From contig JABWBP010000041.1 in assembly GCA_013360445.1 (NCBI GenBank), positions 1 through 51,709 on the forward strand: DNA of 51,709 nt, in the 5' to 3' direction. Within the stretch, counting starts at the first letter, position 1. The number at the start of each line of letters is the position of its first letter. Shown here in pieces: positions 41,463 through 50,900 of the stretch. Position numbers and translations under genes: made by a program. This DNA comes from Calditrichaceae bacterium (GTDB taxonomy: Bacteria; Calditrichota; Calditrichia; RBG-13-44-9; J075). The notes beneath the pieces were generated by a model. The model saw only the letters and a program-made list of their open reading frames with translations, was not told the origin of the DNA and ran no database searches.

Positions 41463-44400
41463 TCTTACAATCGCCAGCTTCTCGATTTTTTCGATGCTGC
41501 GCTGGCCGTCGTTGACGGTCACTTTATAGAGATATACCCCGTTTGCCAGCACGTCGCCGTTGCGGTCGCGGCCGTCCCAGTAAACTTTGTTGAAGCCGGG
41601 ACGGGCAATATCTTCGATGATCTGGATCAATCGCCCGCTGACGGTATAGATCTTGATCTCCACTTCCCCGGGACCATTGGGGGACTGGAACTGGAAAGTG
41701 AATTGAGTTTCCCGGGCAAAGGGATTGGGATAATTTACCACTTGCGCCAGGGTAAGCTCGCTGGAGACGGCGGTGGTAAAGGAAATTTGCTGCTCGGAAT
41801 AGTTGTTCAGGTTGTCCCAGGCGGAAATAGTCAATTGGTGCCGGCCGGAAGAAAGCGCCGGGAGGGTGTACTGAAGCTGGCCTTCGGTGTAGCTGTTTTC
41901 GTCGTACACAAAAAATTCGGTCACGTCTTTTTTGATGGAGTTGTCGATGGTCAGCTCGATGCGGTGGCCGGTTTCCCCGGTAAGATTGACGCCGTTATCG
42001 TCTTTCAGGCGCACGATAAGGGTGGGTTGGGAGCTGACGTAATCCCCGTCGAAGAAATCCGGTTGATCCGGGAAGCCGAATTGAATATCCGGGCCCCGGG
42101 TGTCGGAAAGCGAGACGGTTCCGGTGAAAAGCAGGGTGTTGTTATACCCCACGGCATCGGATTGAATCTCGCCGTTTTCGTCCCAGGCGTAGATGCTCAC
42201 CCGCCCGGTGCGGGAATTTTTGTACTTGATGGACTTGGGAACGATGAAACTGCCCTGCAATTGCCCGTTCTCTACGGAAACGACTCCCTTGAAGATGGTT
42301 CCGCCGAGGTAGGTATAGTAATAATTTGCGCCCAGCGGGGCGTGGGTGAGGCTGTCCACCGCGTCGTACACCCGGAGCAGCGCCTTCCCGTTAAAGCCGG
42401 GGAGGAAGTTGTCCAGGGAATCGTACACGCTGGCGCTGATGGTAACGGTAGAGAGCGCCTTCAAGGTGTCCGCGGAAATCGCGGTCACTTTGATGACGTG
42501 GATCGGGTCGGCTAAGTGCAGGGCCACGTCTCCCAAGAGATGGTATTTCTGGTCGTTGGTTCCCCCGCCCATGGAAAGCTGGGTAGCCAACCCTAATAAC
42601 AGGGAATGTTTGTTGTCGCTGCGATTGCGGAAGAGCCTGGTGTAGAGGTTTTCTGCAAAAACTTCGTTCTGAAAAGCGAAAGAGGGGCGCGAGGCGGCGA
42701 TGGAAGCGATTCCCCCGCCGTCCACCCAGATCATTTCTTCCGCCATGGAGGGAATGCGGGGATCGTCGTATTTGCCCCAGGTGCAGGTAGCCGCCACCCA
42801 GATGGGCAGGCGGGCGCCGTTGTCGATTTGGGGAAGATCGCGGGCCTTGGTCAGCACCTGTTCGTGCGCCCAGGTGGTGGGGTCGCCGTGCCCGAAGAAG
42901 TTGATCATCAGGGTGCCGCGATTGATCTGGTCGAGCAGGTCTGCGGTGGCTTTCGGCTTCAGGCGGCCCAATCCCCCGGCCTGGGGATCGTAATCCACTA
43001 AATAAATTTTCCGGGTGTCGAACTTCCCGGGCACATGGCTGACGATATTCTCGGTCTGTTGCAGGTGGAACCACTCGTTGCAGACTGCGGCGCTCCGGCA
43101 TTCATCGTCGGCCACAAAGGTGAGCACCGTCTGCCAGCCGTTGCTGGCGCTGCCGCCCCGGTAGGCTTCGGCGTAGGCGCGCATTTTCCGGAGATAGTTT
43201 TGCACCTCGCCCGTGGAATTGGCCGGCATCCGCGCCACCGCCAACACCGGGGTCAAATTGCTCAATCCCTGGGAATAGATGGCGGTAAAAAAGTTATCGG
43301 TGACCCGGCTGGAAACGTCGTCATTTGCGGTAATCTCGAACACCGGTACGCGGTTTTCATAATCGGTCAGCTCGATATTGCGGTAATCGTAGCTGCCGTC
43401 GCCGATCAGTTGCACGTAATCCGGCGGCACGGTCCAGTTTTCATAAGCGAACTTGATAAAATCTCGAATGGCGGTGGGATCCGCCACCCCGGAAGAGAAT
43501 TCCCGGAATATCTCGCTCACTTTCACCCGTTCGGTCTCTATGGGGTGCAGGAGATAGCTCTCCTTGAAATTTTCCCAATCTTCCGCGACGTCGTAGAACT
43601 CATCCGCGGTGATCAGCAGCAGTTGGCCGCGGCGGTCGGGGTTGCGCAGGTTGGCGCTGTTTTCCAACGCCATGATCTGGCTTACGGATTTGATGGCCGC
43701 GGCGCTGAACACGTAATACGCTTTCGCGGTCTTCACGTTCTCCTGGGCGTGGAAACGCACCGTGCTCCCGTTCTGCAGCGGGATAATCGACTTGACATTG
43801 GCAAAATCGGTAACGTTCCACACCCGGTTGGTTTCCGCGGGCAGCCCGGTGATCAAAAATTCCCGCGGGGTGGGCTGAACGTCATAATAAAACTTCAAAA
43901 AACCGTTCTCCGCCTGGAAGGAGCGCTTAAAACGCACTTCAAAGAAATCGAAGTACGCATAGCAGCCTTCCTGGTTGCCCTCATATTTAACCAGGAGTTG
44001 GTTATCGCCGCCGTGCAGGCTGGTAAGGGGGAGGTTGTTCACCTGGCGCTCGGTGTCATCGCTAAAAGGAGCGATATTGCCTAAGTTCGCTCCGTTCAGA
44101 AACAGCGAAAATTTGTAGTTGAACCCGGTCGGTTCCCAGTAATGGCTTCCCGATCCCCCTTTGAAGCGCGCCGAGAAAAGCTGGCTGTCCGGAAGCACGT
44201 TCTGCGGCAGGCGGATATTCAAGGTGGTTTCGCCGGAGCTGCCCTGGAATTTCAGCCAGTACCAGTCGAGGCCGGATTGCAGAATATTGTATTTTTCTTC
44301 CTCAAAACGGCGCTGGTCGAAGAACGAAACCGCCGCTGCCGGGTCGGGATACTGGTTGGAATTCTCCGCCGGAATGCGTTTTCCGATATTCTGGTTGAAT

Positions 44401-45431
44401 GTCAAAATGTAATAATTGTTGAAGGAGTAAGGATTCAGGTAGTTGATCCATCTGCGTTGGATGGCGTCGTACTCCCAGCCCGTCACGCTGCGGCCGTAAA
44501 AGAGAATGGCGTCATCAGCCTCGAAGGCGCCGTTGCCGTTTTGGTCGATCACTTCGATGGCAATTTCATTGAGATCGCTCGGGCGCGGAACCGCGGTGTT
44601 GTAACTGAGCGGGGCGCCCCCGTAGTTGAACACCTGGATGGTGGCCGGCTCGATAGCGGAAATGCCGATACCCTGGTCCTGCAGGAACTGGCCGGTGACG
44701 CGGTAGATGCCCTCTTCGTTGACCGGGATTTTATACCAGTTGCCCGCGCTGAAATCATAATTCGGGATCACCCGCTGAAAAGCGGAAGGAGAGGGGAGCG
44801 CCCAGTTCTGCGCCTGCTCAAAATTGATCAGGCGCTGTCGCAACAATTCCCTGCCGGTTTGCGAGATCCGGGAAAGCGTCTCGCCCGGCTGCCCCCCCCG
44901 CAGGGCCAGTTGGATGGATACGCGCTTGAGCAGGCGCACCCGGCGCTCCGCGGGATAGAATTGCAAGGGGTAAATCTTCACGTCCACCATGCGCATATTG
45001 TGGAAGATGTACGGCTCGCTTACTTCCACGATCTCCGCGGGATAAGGCGCGGCGGATCCGTATATCCCGGGATCGATTTGGGGGCGATTGCTCTCCCTTA
45101 ACCCGTTGACCAGCAGCGCGGGGAGCACCTCGGTTTGGTTCAGCTCACTTTGTTCCAGGATTTGGAATTGAGAAGAGAGGGTAGCTGCCGGGGGAATGGC
45201 CACCCGGGCAATGGTATAGGGGATGATCGGCGCGCCTTCTTCTGCCAGGGGCTGGCTGCCTTCGTATTGAAACAGGGTGTACTCCCGGCCATGCAGCGAA
45301 ACCGGGTTGGCGGTTAGCTGCGGCAGTTGGAATTCCAGGGTAATGCGCTGGGCAGAGTGGTCCAACACCCGGGTCTGGGCAAATCCGAACGCGGTTAATA
45401 AAACGACGATACTTACGACATGCTTTATCAT
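41460..45431 (-). CDS. porU: Type IX secretion system sortase PorU (gingipain-like C25)
   Basis: AGCAGGAG lies upstream of the ATG at 45431. A 1323-residue protein with signal peptide (1-18), long N-terminal beta domains, and a caspase-like C25 domain at about 600-960 with catalytic His in 'MINFFGHGDPTTW' and catalytic Cys in 'WVAATCTWGKYDDPRIPS'. The C-terminus has 'YPNPFARETQFTFQF' then 'ANGVYLYKVTV', a FlgD/T9SS-CTD-like domain. PorU removes the sorting domain of T9SS cargo and attaches cargo to the cell surface. It would act on products of the genes at 867-3191 and 7988-9205. Other T9SS components (PorV, PorT, SprA, GldK-N) are not in this window. Confidence 0.93.
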   Translation of the reverse strand: MIKHVVSIVVLLTAFGFAQTRVLDHSAQRITLEFQLPQLTANPVSLHGREYTLFQYEGSQPLAEEGAPIIPYTIARVAIPPAATLSSQFQILEQSELNQTEVLPALLVNGLRESNRPQIDPGIYGSAAPYPAEIVEVSEPYIFHNMRMVDVKIYPLQFYPAERRVRLLKRVSIQLALRGGQPGETLSRISQTGRELLRQRLINFEQAQNWALPSPSAFQRVIPNYDFSAGNWYKIPVNEEGIYRVTGQFLQDQGIGISAIEPATIQVFNYGGAPLSYNTAVPRPSDLNEIAIEVIDQNGNGAFEADDAILFYGRSVTGWEYDAIQRRWINYLNPYSFNNYYILTFNQNIGKRIPAENSNQYPDPAAAVSFFDQRRFEEEKYNILQSGLDWYWLKFQGSSGETTLNIRLPQNVLPDSQLFSARFKGGSGSHYWEPTGFNYKFSLFLNGANLGNIAPFSDDTERQVNNLPLTSLHGGDNQLLVKYEGNQEGCYAYFDFFEVRFKRSFQAENGFLKFYYDVQPTPREFLITGLPAETNRVWNVTDFANVKSIIPLQNGSTVRFHAQENVKTAKAYYVFSAAAIKSVSQIMALENSANLRNPDRRGQLLLITADEFYDVAEDWENFKESYLLHPIETERVKVSEIFREFSSGVADPTAIRDFIKFAYENWTVPPDYVQLIGDGSYDYRNIELTDYENRVPVFEITANDDVSSRVTDNFFTAIYSQGLSNLTPVLAVARMPANSTGEVQNYLRKMRAYAEAYRGGSASNGWQTVLTFVADDECRSAAVCNEWFHLQQTENIVSHVPGKFDTRKIYLVDYDPQAGGLGRLKPKATADLLDQINRGTLMINFFGHGDPTTWAHEQVLTKARDLPQIDNGARLPIWVAATCTWGKYDDPRIPSMAEEMIWVDGGGIASIAASRPSFAFQNEVFAENLYTRLFRNRSDNKHSLLLGLATQLSMGGGTNDQKYHLLGDVALHLADPIHVIKVTAISADTLKALSTVTISASVYDSLDNFLPGFNGKALLRVYDAVDSLTHAPLGANYYYTYLGGTIFKGVVSVENGQLQGSFIVPKSIKYKNSRTGRVSIYAWDENGEIQSDAVGYNNTLLFTGTVSLSDTRGPDIQFGFPDQPDFFDGDYVSSQPTLIVRLKDDNGVNLTGETGHRIELTIDNSIKKDVTEFFVYDENSYTEGQLQYTLPALSSGRHQLTISAWDNLNNYSEQQISFTTAVSSELTLAQVVNYPNPFARETQFTFQFQSPNGPGEVEIKIYTVSGRLIQIIEDIARPGFNKVYWDGRDRNGDVLANGVYLYKVTVNDGQRSIEKIEKLAIVR

Positions 45432-45523
45432 TGAAAACTCCTGCTTAATTTCTCAACCTGATCAGTTGCAAGAAAAAAACGGGTGGCGGTTTAAAGACCG
45501 CCTTTCACCTCTCACTTGCCACC

Positions 45524-45545
45524 CTTCGACAAGCTCAGGGCAGGC
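45524..45545. repeat. CCTTCGACAAGCTCAGGGCAGG dispersed repeat
   Basis: A short word with imperfect dyad symmetry upstream of porU (5' CCCTTCGAC, then AAGCTCAGGG). It resembles the DNA inserted in the sorting domain at 903-952. The rest of 45432-45658 holds a small hairpin GCGGT/ACCGC (near 45486-45501) and no gene. Confidence 0.6.
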
Positions 45546-45658
45546 TTTCTCACTCCTTAACTTTTGATACCTTTAACCCAATTCTTTACATCGGGTTCTA
45601 AATTAATCGAAATTCTTCAAAAATGGCAATGGGAAAATAGGGTATCTCCCGCGGGGAA

Positions 45659-46963
45659 TCAAAGCGGTAAATTACAAAGCAGCGCAGTTGCAAGTTGCAA
45701 GTGAGAAGTCGCAAGTAGAAGTTGCAGGGAGTGAGCGAAAGTAATCGGTTCACTAACATTCACACTTGCCACTTGCCACTTCTTACTTCTCACTTGCTCC
45801 TTCTCCGGCCCATAAAGATCATACCGGTGCTTCACGAAAATCAGGCGGCGGCCTTCGATTCGGATTTTGCGGTAGCCTAACAGGTGAAAGACCTCCGGCA
45901 CGTACCAGCGGGCAATTAGGGGATTGGCGGTCACTTCATCCGGCGCGGAGGGATTTCGGGAAATTCCCGGCAAAAACGGGAGAAGTTTGTCGATCTTCAA
46001 GCGCCGCAGCCATTCGGATAATTTCAACCGGAAACTCGCCACCGGGCGAATGACAAAGAAACCGTCGTTTCCCTGGGATTGGTAAAGAGGCATAAAAATA
46101 TGGCCGTCGAAAGGGCTGCGGATTGCCCCGGCGCGGCTGCGGGCCAGCGTCTCTCCGCGTTTGATCTTCCGGAAATTCCGGTAGCCCGGCTCCATGCGAA
46201 ACTCCTCTCCCGCCTGAACCCCATAGCGGAAACGCACTTCGAACACCCGGGAAAGCCCGGCTACGGATTCGGCTAAAAGCGCGCGACCGGCTTCAAAGCC
46301 GGGAACATGGGCGGCGGAGAGGCAGCCGGCGGCGGATAAGAGTATCCAGATCGCGGCCACGTGGTGCTCAACGGAGCGCTGCTGCCCGTGCTGCCCGGCC
46401 TCGAACGCCAATGCGGAAATGCCCAGATCGCCGACGTAATTGAGGATGGTGCCTTCTAACAGCTCTTCCATGCCTAAAATGAGCGGCGCGGGAACCTGCC
46501 GCGCCAGCTTGCGATTGCGAATGGTATCCGCCAGGATCAGAAAGGGCGGGCTTTCCGACGAGGTGGTATGCAGATCTACCAGATAAACCGGGGCGCTGCA
46601 ATCGTGCAATATCGGTTGGAGGATGCGGAACAGTTCCCGCTGCTCCTTTTCTTCTGCGGTTCCGGCGCTCTCTTTTCGCGGGCATTCTGCCAGGGCGTTT
46701 AGGCGCGGCAGGGTCCAAATGCGGTTCAAATCCTCATCGACGTAACGGGATGAGCGGGCGAGGGCGGCCAGGTTGCCGCGCAGGGCGAGCATTTTCCCCC
46801 GGAAGGGCGGGTGGGCAGCGTGCAGCACGCTCAGCACCCGCTCCAGCGCGATGATCCCTGCCGGTTCATTCCCGTGAACCCCGCCCAGGAAGATGACCCG
46901 GGGGCCGGGAACGCCGCCCCGGTATTCCCCTATAAGCCGTGCAAGTTCCGCTTGCTGCGCCAT
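45659..46963 (-). CDS. Succinylglutamate desuccinylase/aspartoacylase family (M14) protein
   Basis: The start at 46963 (MAQQAELARLI) is chosen since upstream sequence to 47146 looks non-coding. Zinc motif 'GGVHGNEPAGI' (H and E), 'VYLVDLHTTSS' (second His) and 'SALAFEAGQHG' (catalytic Glu) are the AstE/AspA-type deacylase signature. A C-terminal domain 'GYRNFRKIKRGETLARSRAG' is a barrel-sandwich, also usual. The last ~45 residues (after 'YGPEKEQ') are encoded by the GCAAGTTGCAAG/CTTGCCACTTGCC repeat array and so are probably not native; the gene's original end was likely near 45805. The substrate is unknown. Confidence 0.85.
   Translation of the reverse strand: MAQQAELARLIGEYRGGVPGPRVIFLGGVHGNEPAGIIALERVLSVLHAAHPPFRGKMLALRGNLAALARSSRYVDEDLNRIWTLPRLNALAECPRKESAGTAEEKEQRELFRILQPILHDCSAPVYLVDLHTTSSESPPFLILADTIRNRKLARQVPAPLILGMEELLEGTILNYVGDLGISALAFEAGQHGQQRSVEHHVAAIWILLSAAGCLSAAHVPGFEAGRALLAESVAGLSRVFEVRFRYGVQAGEEFRMEPGYRNFRKIKRGETLARSRAGAIRSPFDGHIFMPLYQSQGNDGFFVIRPVASFRLKLSEWLRRLKIDKLLPFLPGISRNPSAPDEVTANPLIARWYVPEVFHLLGYRKIRIEGRRLIFVKHRYDLYGPEKEQVRSKKWQVASVNVSEPITFAHSLQLLLATSHLQLATALLCNLPL
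45672..45805. repeat. GCAAGTTGCAAG / CTTGCCACTTGCC word array inside a gene's 3' end
   Basis: GTTGCAAGTTGCAAGTGAGA at about 45687-45706 is mirrored by CACTTGCCACTTGCCACTTC (45763-45782) and TCTCACTTGC. The whole inverted pair lies in the last 130 bp of the deacylase gene. Confidence 0.8.
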
Positions 46964-47140
46964 TCTGCTATCCCGCTCATTTTTCCAGCCTTCCAGTATA
47001 GCGAAGCAGCGAGATTTCTTCAAGACTATTTTGCTTTCCTGGTCAAAGTATAATTTGCCTTGCCCGCCGGGGGGGAGCCGGTTATTTTTGACCGCACTCT
47101 TTTCCCCGCTCTTTCCGCGGAGCGGCAGCTTTAGATAAAC

Positions 47141-47178
47141 CGTCAATCATCAATCGTCAATCATCAATCATCAATCTC
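47141..47178. repeat. GTCAATCATCAATC word array
   Basis: GTCAATCATCAATCGTCAAT and further ATCATCAATC words end 8 bases before the bshB1 start, occupying its ribosome-site region. They match those at 11885-11915. Confidence 0.8.
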
Positions 47179-47181
47179 AAC

Positions 47182-47910
47182 ATGGAACCGGAAAAATTAG
47201 ACGCCATCGCTTTTGGTCCGCACCCGGACGACGTAGAAATAGGCTGCGGGGGGACCCTGGTCAAACTGGCGCAGCAGGGCTACGCCTGCGGCATCGTTGA
47301 CCTTACCGAGGGAGAAATGGGCACTCGCGGTACCGTGGAAGAGCGTTGCCGGGAGTCCGCCGCCGCCGCGGCCATTCTGAACGCCCAAATCCGCCTGAAT
47401 TTGCACATTCCCGACGCCGGCATCACCGCTTCGCCGGAGAACCGCCTCAAGGTGATCGAAGTGATCCGGAGATACCGCCCCGCGCTGGTATTTGCGCCCT
47501 ACCCGGAGGATCGCCACCCCGATCACGGCCACGCCAGCCTCCTGGTCACCGAAGCCTGTTTTTACGCCGGGGTAAAGAAGATTGCGCCCGCCGGCCCGCC
47601 TCCTCACCGCCCCGCCCGCTTGATCTACTACATGGTGACCTATGAATTCACCCCCAGCTTTTTGGTGGATATTTCCCAACAGCTTGCCGTGAAGTTGGAA
47701 GCGATCAAGGCGCACCGCTCCCAGTTTTACAACCCCGCCTACGACGGGGAGGAGACCTTCATCTCCTCCAAAGACTACTTAGAGGCGCTGGAATTCCGCG
47801 CCCGGCATTACGGCTGGAAGGCGGGGGTGCGCTACGCGGAGCCGTTCTGGGTGCGGGAGGCGATTGTGTTAGATGATTTATTTTCGGCGCTGGGGAAAAA
47901 CCGGATGTAA
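47182..47910 (+). CDS. bshB1: Bacillithiol biosynthesis deacetylase BshB1 (LmbE/PIG-L family)
   Basis: 242 residues; begins 'KLDAIAFGPHPDDVEIGCGGTLV' with the zinc-binding HPDD, then 'IVDLTEGEMGTRGT', 'NLHIPDAGI' and the zinc His of 'PYPEDRHPDHGHAS', and ends 'HYGWKAGVRYAEPFWVREAI', typical of BshB1. It deacetylates GlcNAc-malate in the second step of bacillithiol synthesis. No Shine-Dalgarno is present: the upstream bases are a repeat array. bshA and bshC are not in this window. Confidence 0.93.
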   Translation: MEPEKLDAIAFGPHPDDVEIGCGGTLVKLAQQGYACGIVDLTEGEMGTRGTVEERCRESAAAAAILNAQIRLNLHIPDAGITASPENRLKVIEVIRRYRPALVFAPYPEDRHPDHGHASLLVTEACFYAGVKKIAPAGPPPHRPARLIYYMVTYEFTPSFLVDISQQLAVKLEAIKAHRSQFYNPAYDGEETFISSKDYLEALEFRARHYGWKAGVRYAEPFWVREAIVLDDLFSALGKNRM

Positions 47911-47970
47911 TCTCTTGAATTTCTGCGAAAAATTCCCCACCTTTGGAGTGATCCTAAAAAGGAGGAAACG

Positions 47971-50900
47971 ATGCCCACGGTCAAGCAACCTTCCCTTCCC
48001 GAGCCGGAAAAACTGCTGGCGGAAGCCCGCCCGAAAGTACGGCAGCAGCTTCAAAAAAGAATTCGCCAAATCGGGCCGGCCTTAAAAGAGATCAGCCAGG
48101 GCGCTTTGATGGGAGTATTCCTGGGCGGCATCGCCGCGCCGCTGGCCGCCCTGGGGGCCGGGCCGCTGGCGGGGATCATCACCCAGATTGTCAGCGGGGT
48201 AGGCGGGAATCTGCTGGCCAACTTTATCCAGCGTTATTACGACGCGGATTCTGCCGGCGACGAAGCTGCTAAACAGGCGATTCTGGAAGAGATCAACCGC
48301 CATTTGCACGAGGAATCCCAAAATAGCCGGAATATACTGGCTGCGCTGCAAGAGTTGTTGGACAAAGTAGATGCGCTGGCAGCGGCGCAGGAAGCCGTGG
48401 AAGCCCGGGAGGCCCAATGGCTGGGAGAGCAATTCCTGGCGCTGCGGCTGATCCCCGCGGACCTTTCCACTCACCGCCGCTTTGCCGGGGAAGTGAAGAA
48501 GCTGCTCCGGCTGCAAGGAGCGCATATTCAGGAGAATTTTCGCCTGAGCGATGACCACCGCGCCGATTTCCTGGTGACCCACAAGGGTTTTGCGCGTAGC
48601 GAACGCACCATCGTGCAGTGCGTGACCACCACCCAGGGGCGCGCCGATGAAAAACTGCTCGATCCCATCCTCCGCCGCTTGCACAATGCACAGAAGGAAA
48701 GCCGCGCCGATTTCGGCATCATCATTACCGACAGCGGCCTTTCTCCCCAGGCGCAGAGCCTGGCAGAAGATTTCGGCTGGGAGGTGCGCCGTTACGACGG
48801 CCTGCTCGCCGACCTGATGGATTTCACCCTTTACTTAGAAAAACGCTGCGATGACTTTACCCAACCGCGCCCGGACCGCGACCTGCCCGCGCTGAGCGAG
48901 TACTACGTGGCGCTCAAAGCCAAGGAGAAACGCGCCGCTAAGGATGCCAAAACCGTCGATCTGTTCCAGTACGTGCAAAACTGGATTTCCCGCCCCTCGC
49001 CCGCGCAGCCTTTGATGCTGTTAGGAGAATACGGAACCGGCAAGACCACCTTCTGCCGTAAGTTAGCCTACGAGCTGGCGGAAAACTACCGCCAGGCGCA
49101 AGACCGCGTCGCCGCCGGGCATCCCCTGAACGCTCCCCGCCCGCGCCTGCCGCTATTGATCAACCTGCTGGATTTCGTGGAAATTCGCAAGTTAGATGCC
49201 TTGATTACCCACTACCTCGGCTATCATTGCGGGGTGGACCGCCCGCGCTACGAAGTGTTCGAAGCCCTCAACGAAGCGGGTTTCTTCGTCATTATCCTGG
49301 ACGGGTTCGATGAAATGGCGGTGCGGGTGGACAGCGCCGCCGTCGAAAAGCATCTGAAGCAAATCGAACAACTGGCCGCGCCGCGGGAAAGCCGGGTGCT
49401 GCTGACCGGCCGCCCGGAATTTTTTATGAGCCGCGAGGAAATGGAGCGCAGCCTCTGGCCGCGCGAGCGAATTTTGCCGGAACGCTTCAAAAATTATAAC
49501 GCCCTGCAATTAGAACTCTGGGATGATGAACAAATTCAGGAATTTTTGAATCGTTTCGCGCCGCACCTGCCCAACCGCCTGGGCAGTGGAAAAGAATATT
49601 ACCGCCGGATTCAGGCGATTCCCGGCTTTGCCGACGACCTGGCGCAGCGCGCGGTGCTGTTAGAAATGATCGCCCGCACCCTGCCGTTATTCGATGAAAA
49701 GACCCCGGTTACCCGCCCGAACCTCTACGAGCTTTATTTGCGCAAAGAGCTGGAACGCCAGCGCCTCAAGAAAGGCCGGGAGCTGCTGTTAGATGACCAC
49801 ACCCGTTTCGAGCTGCTGCAAAAATTAGCGGCCGATTCTTACGCCATGGAAGGCGGGGGGATCCACTGCGCCGCCGCGGCCGAGCGGGTAAAACCGAAGC
49901 TGCCCCCGGAAGAGGCCGTTTCCGCGGTAAAGACCGAGCAGCACACCCGGGAGTTCCTGGGCTGCTCTTTTTTACGCCCCGGCCCCGGCGACCTGTTCAT
50001 CTTCTCGCACCGCTCCTTTCGGGGTTATTTTGCCGCCAAAGAGTTCCTGCCGCGGCTGCTGGACGGCAGCGCCCGGCCCCAGCCCATCGACCAGGACTGC
50101 ATCGGTTTTTTAGCGGAAATGTTAGGAGAAAAATGCACCGCGGAATTTTACCGCCGCCAGGTAAAGAACGCCCTGGCCAAAGAGGGGTTGCCGCAGTGGA
50201 TCGAGGCCAAAAACGGGGGCTACTGGCAGCGCCTGCCCGGCAGCGACGGAGCCACAGGCATGGAAGTGGAAATGGTCTATGTGCCCGCCGGGCCGTTTGT
50301 ACTGGGCGAGGAAGGAGAATATGCCTTACCGCCGCAGATTGCAGTGCTGGAAAAGGGCTTCTGGATCGACAAAACCCCGGTGACCAACGCCCAGTACCGG
50401 GAGTTCCTGAAAGCCAATCCCAAGCATCCTGCGCCGTTTTACAACGAGAATTGGGCCAAACCTTACAACTGGAACGGGCGCGAGTTTCCCAGGGGCACAG
50501 GAGACCACCCGGTAGTGCTGGTAAGCTGGAACGACGCGCAGGCGTTCTGCCGCTGGGCCGGAAAAACCCTGCCCGGGGAGCAGCAGTGGGAAAAATCCGC
50601 CCGGGGAATCGACGGGCGGCGCTGGCCCTGGGGCAACGCCTGGAACCGCGACTACTGCAACAGCGCCAGTTGGTGGGCAAAACGGGATTTATTCAACGAT
50701 AAAGATTGGGAAAGATGGCGAGACGAGGAGTTTTTGAAAAAATTATCAGGGAAAAAGGCCATGACTACATCGGTCGGTGATTTCCCCGAAAATATTTCTC
50801 CCTACGGCTGTGTGGACAGCGCCGGCAACGTCTGGGAGTGGTGTGAGGACTTTTATGACGAAAAACAGGAGTCGCGCGTGTTGCGCGGGGGCGCGTGGGG

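Noticed and set aside
47047-47146. Upstream extension of the M14 deacylase gene
   Set aside because: Sequence before the Met at 46963 has no family similarity and the frame start lies by the AATCATC array.
48450-48850. Active restriction endonuclease in the NACHT protein
   Set aside because: The region resembles an Mrr-like fold, but the catalytic E/Q-x-K is seen as Q-C-V, so activity is not claimed.
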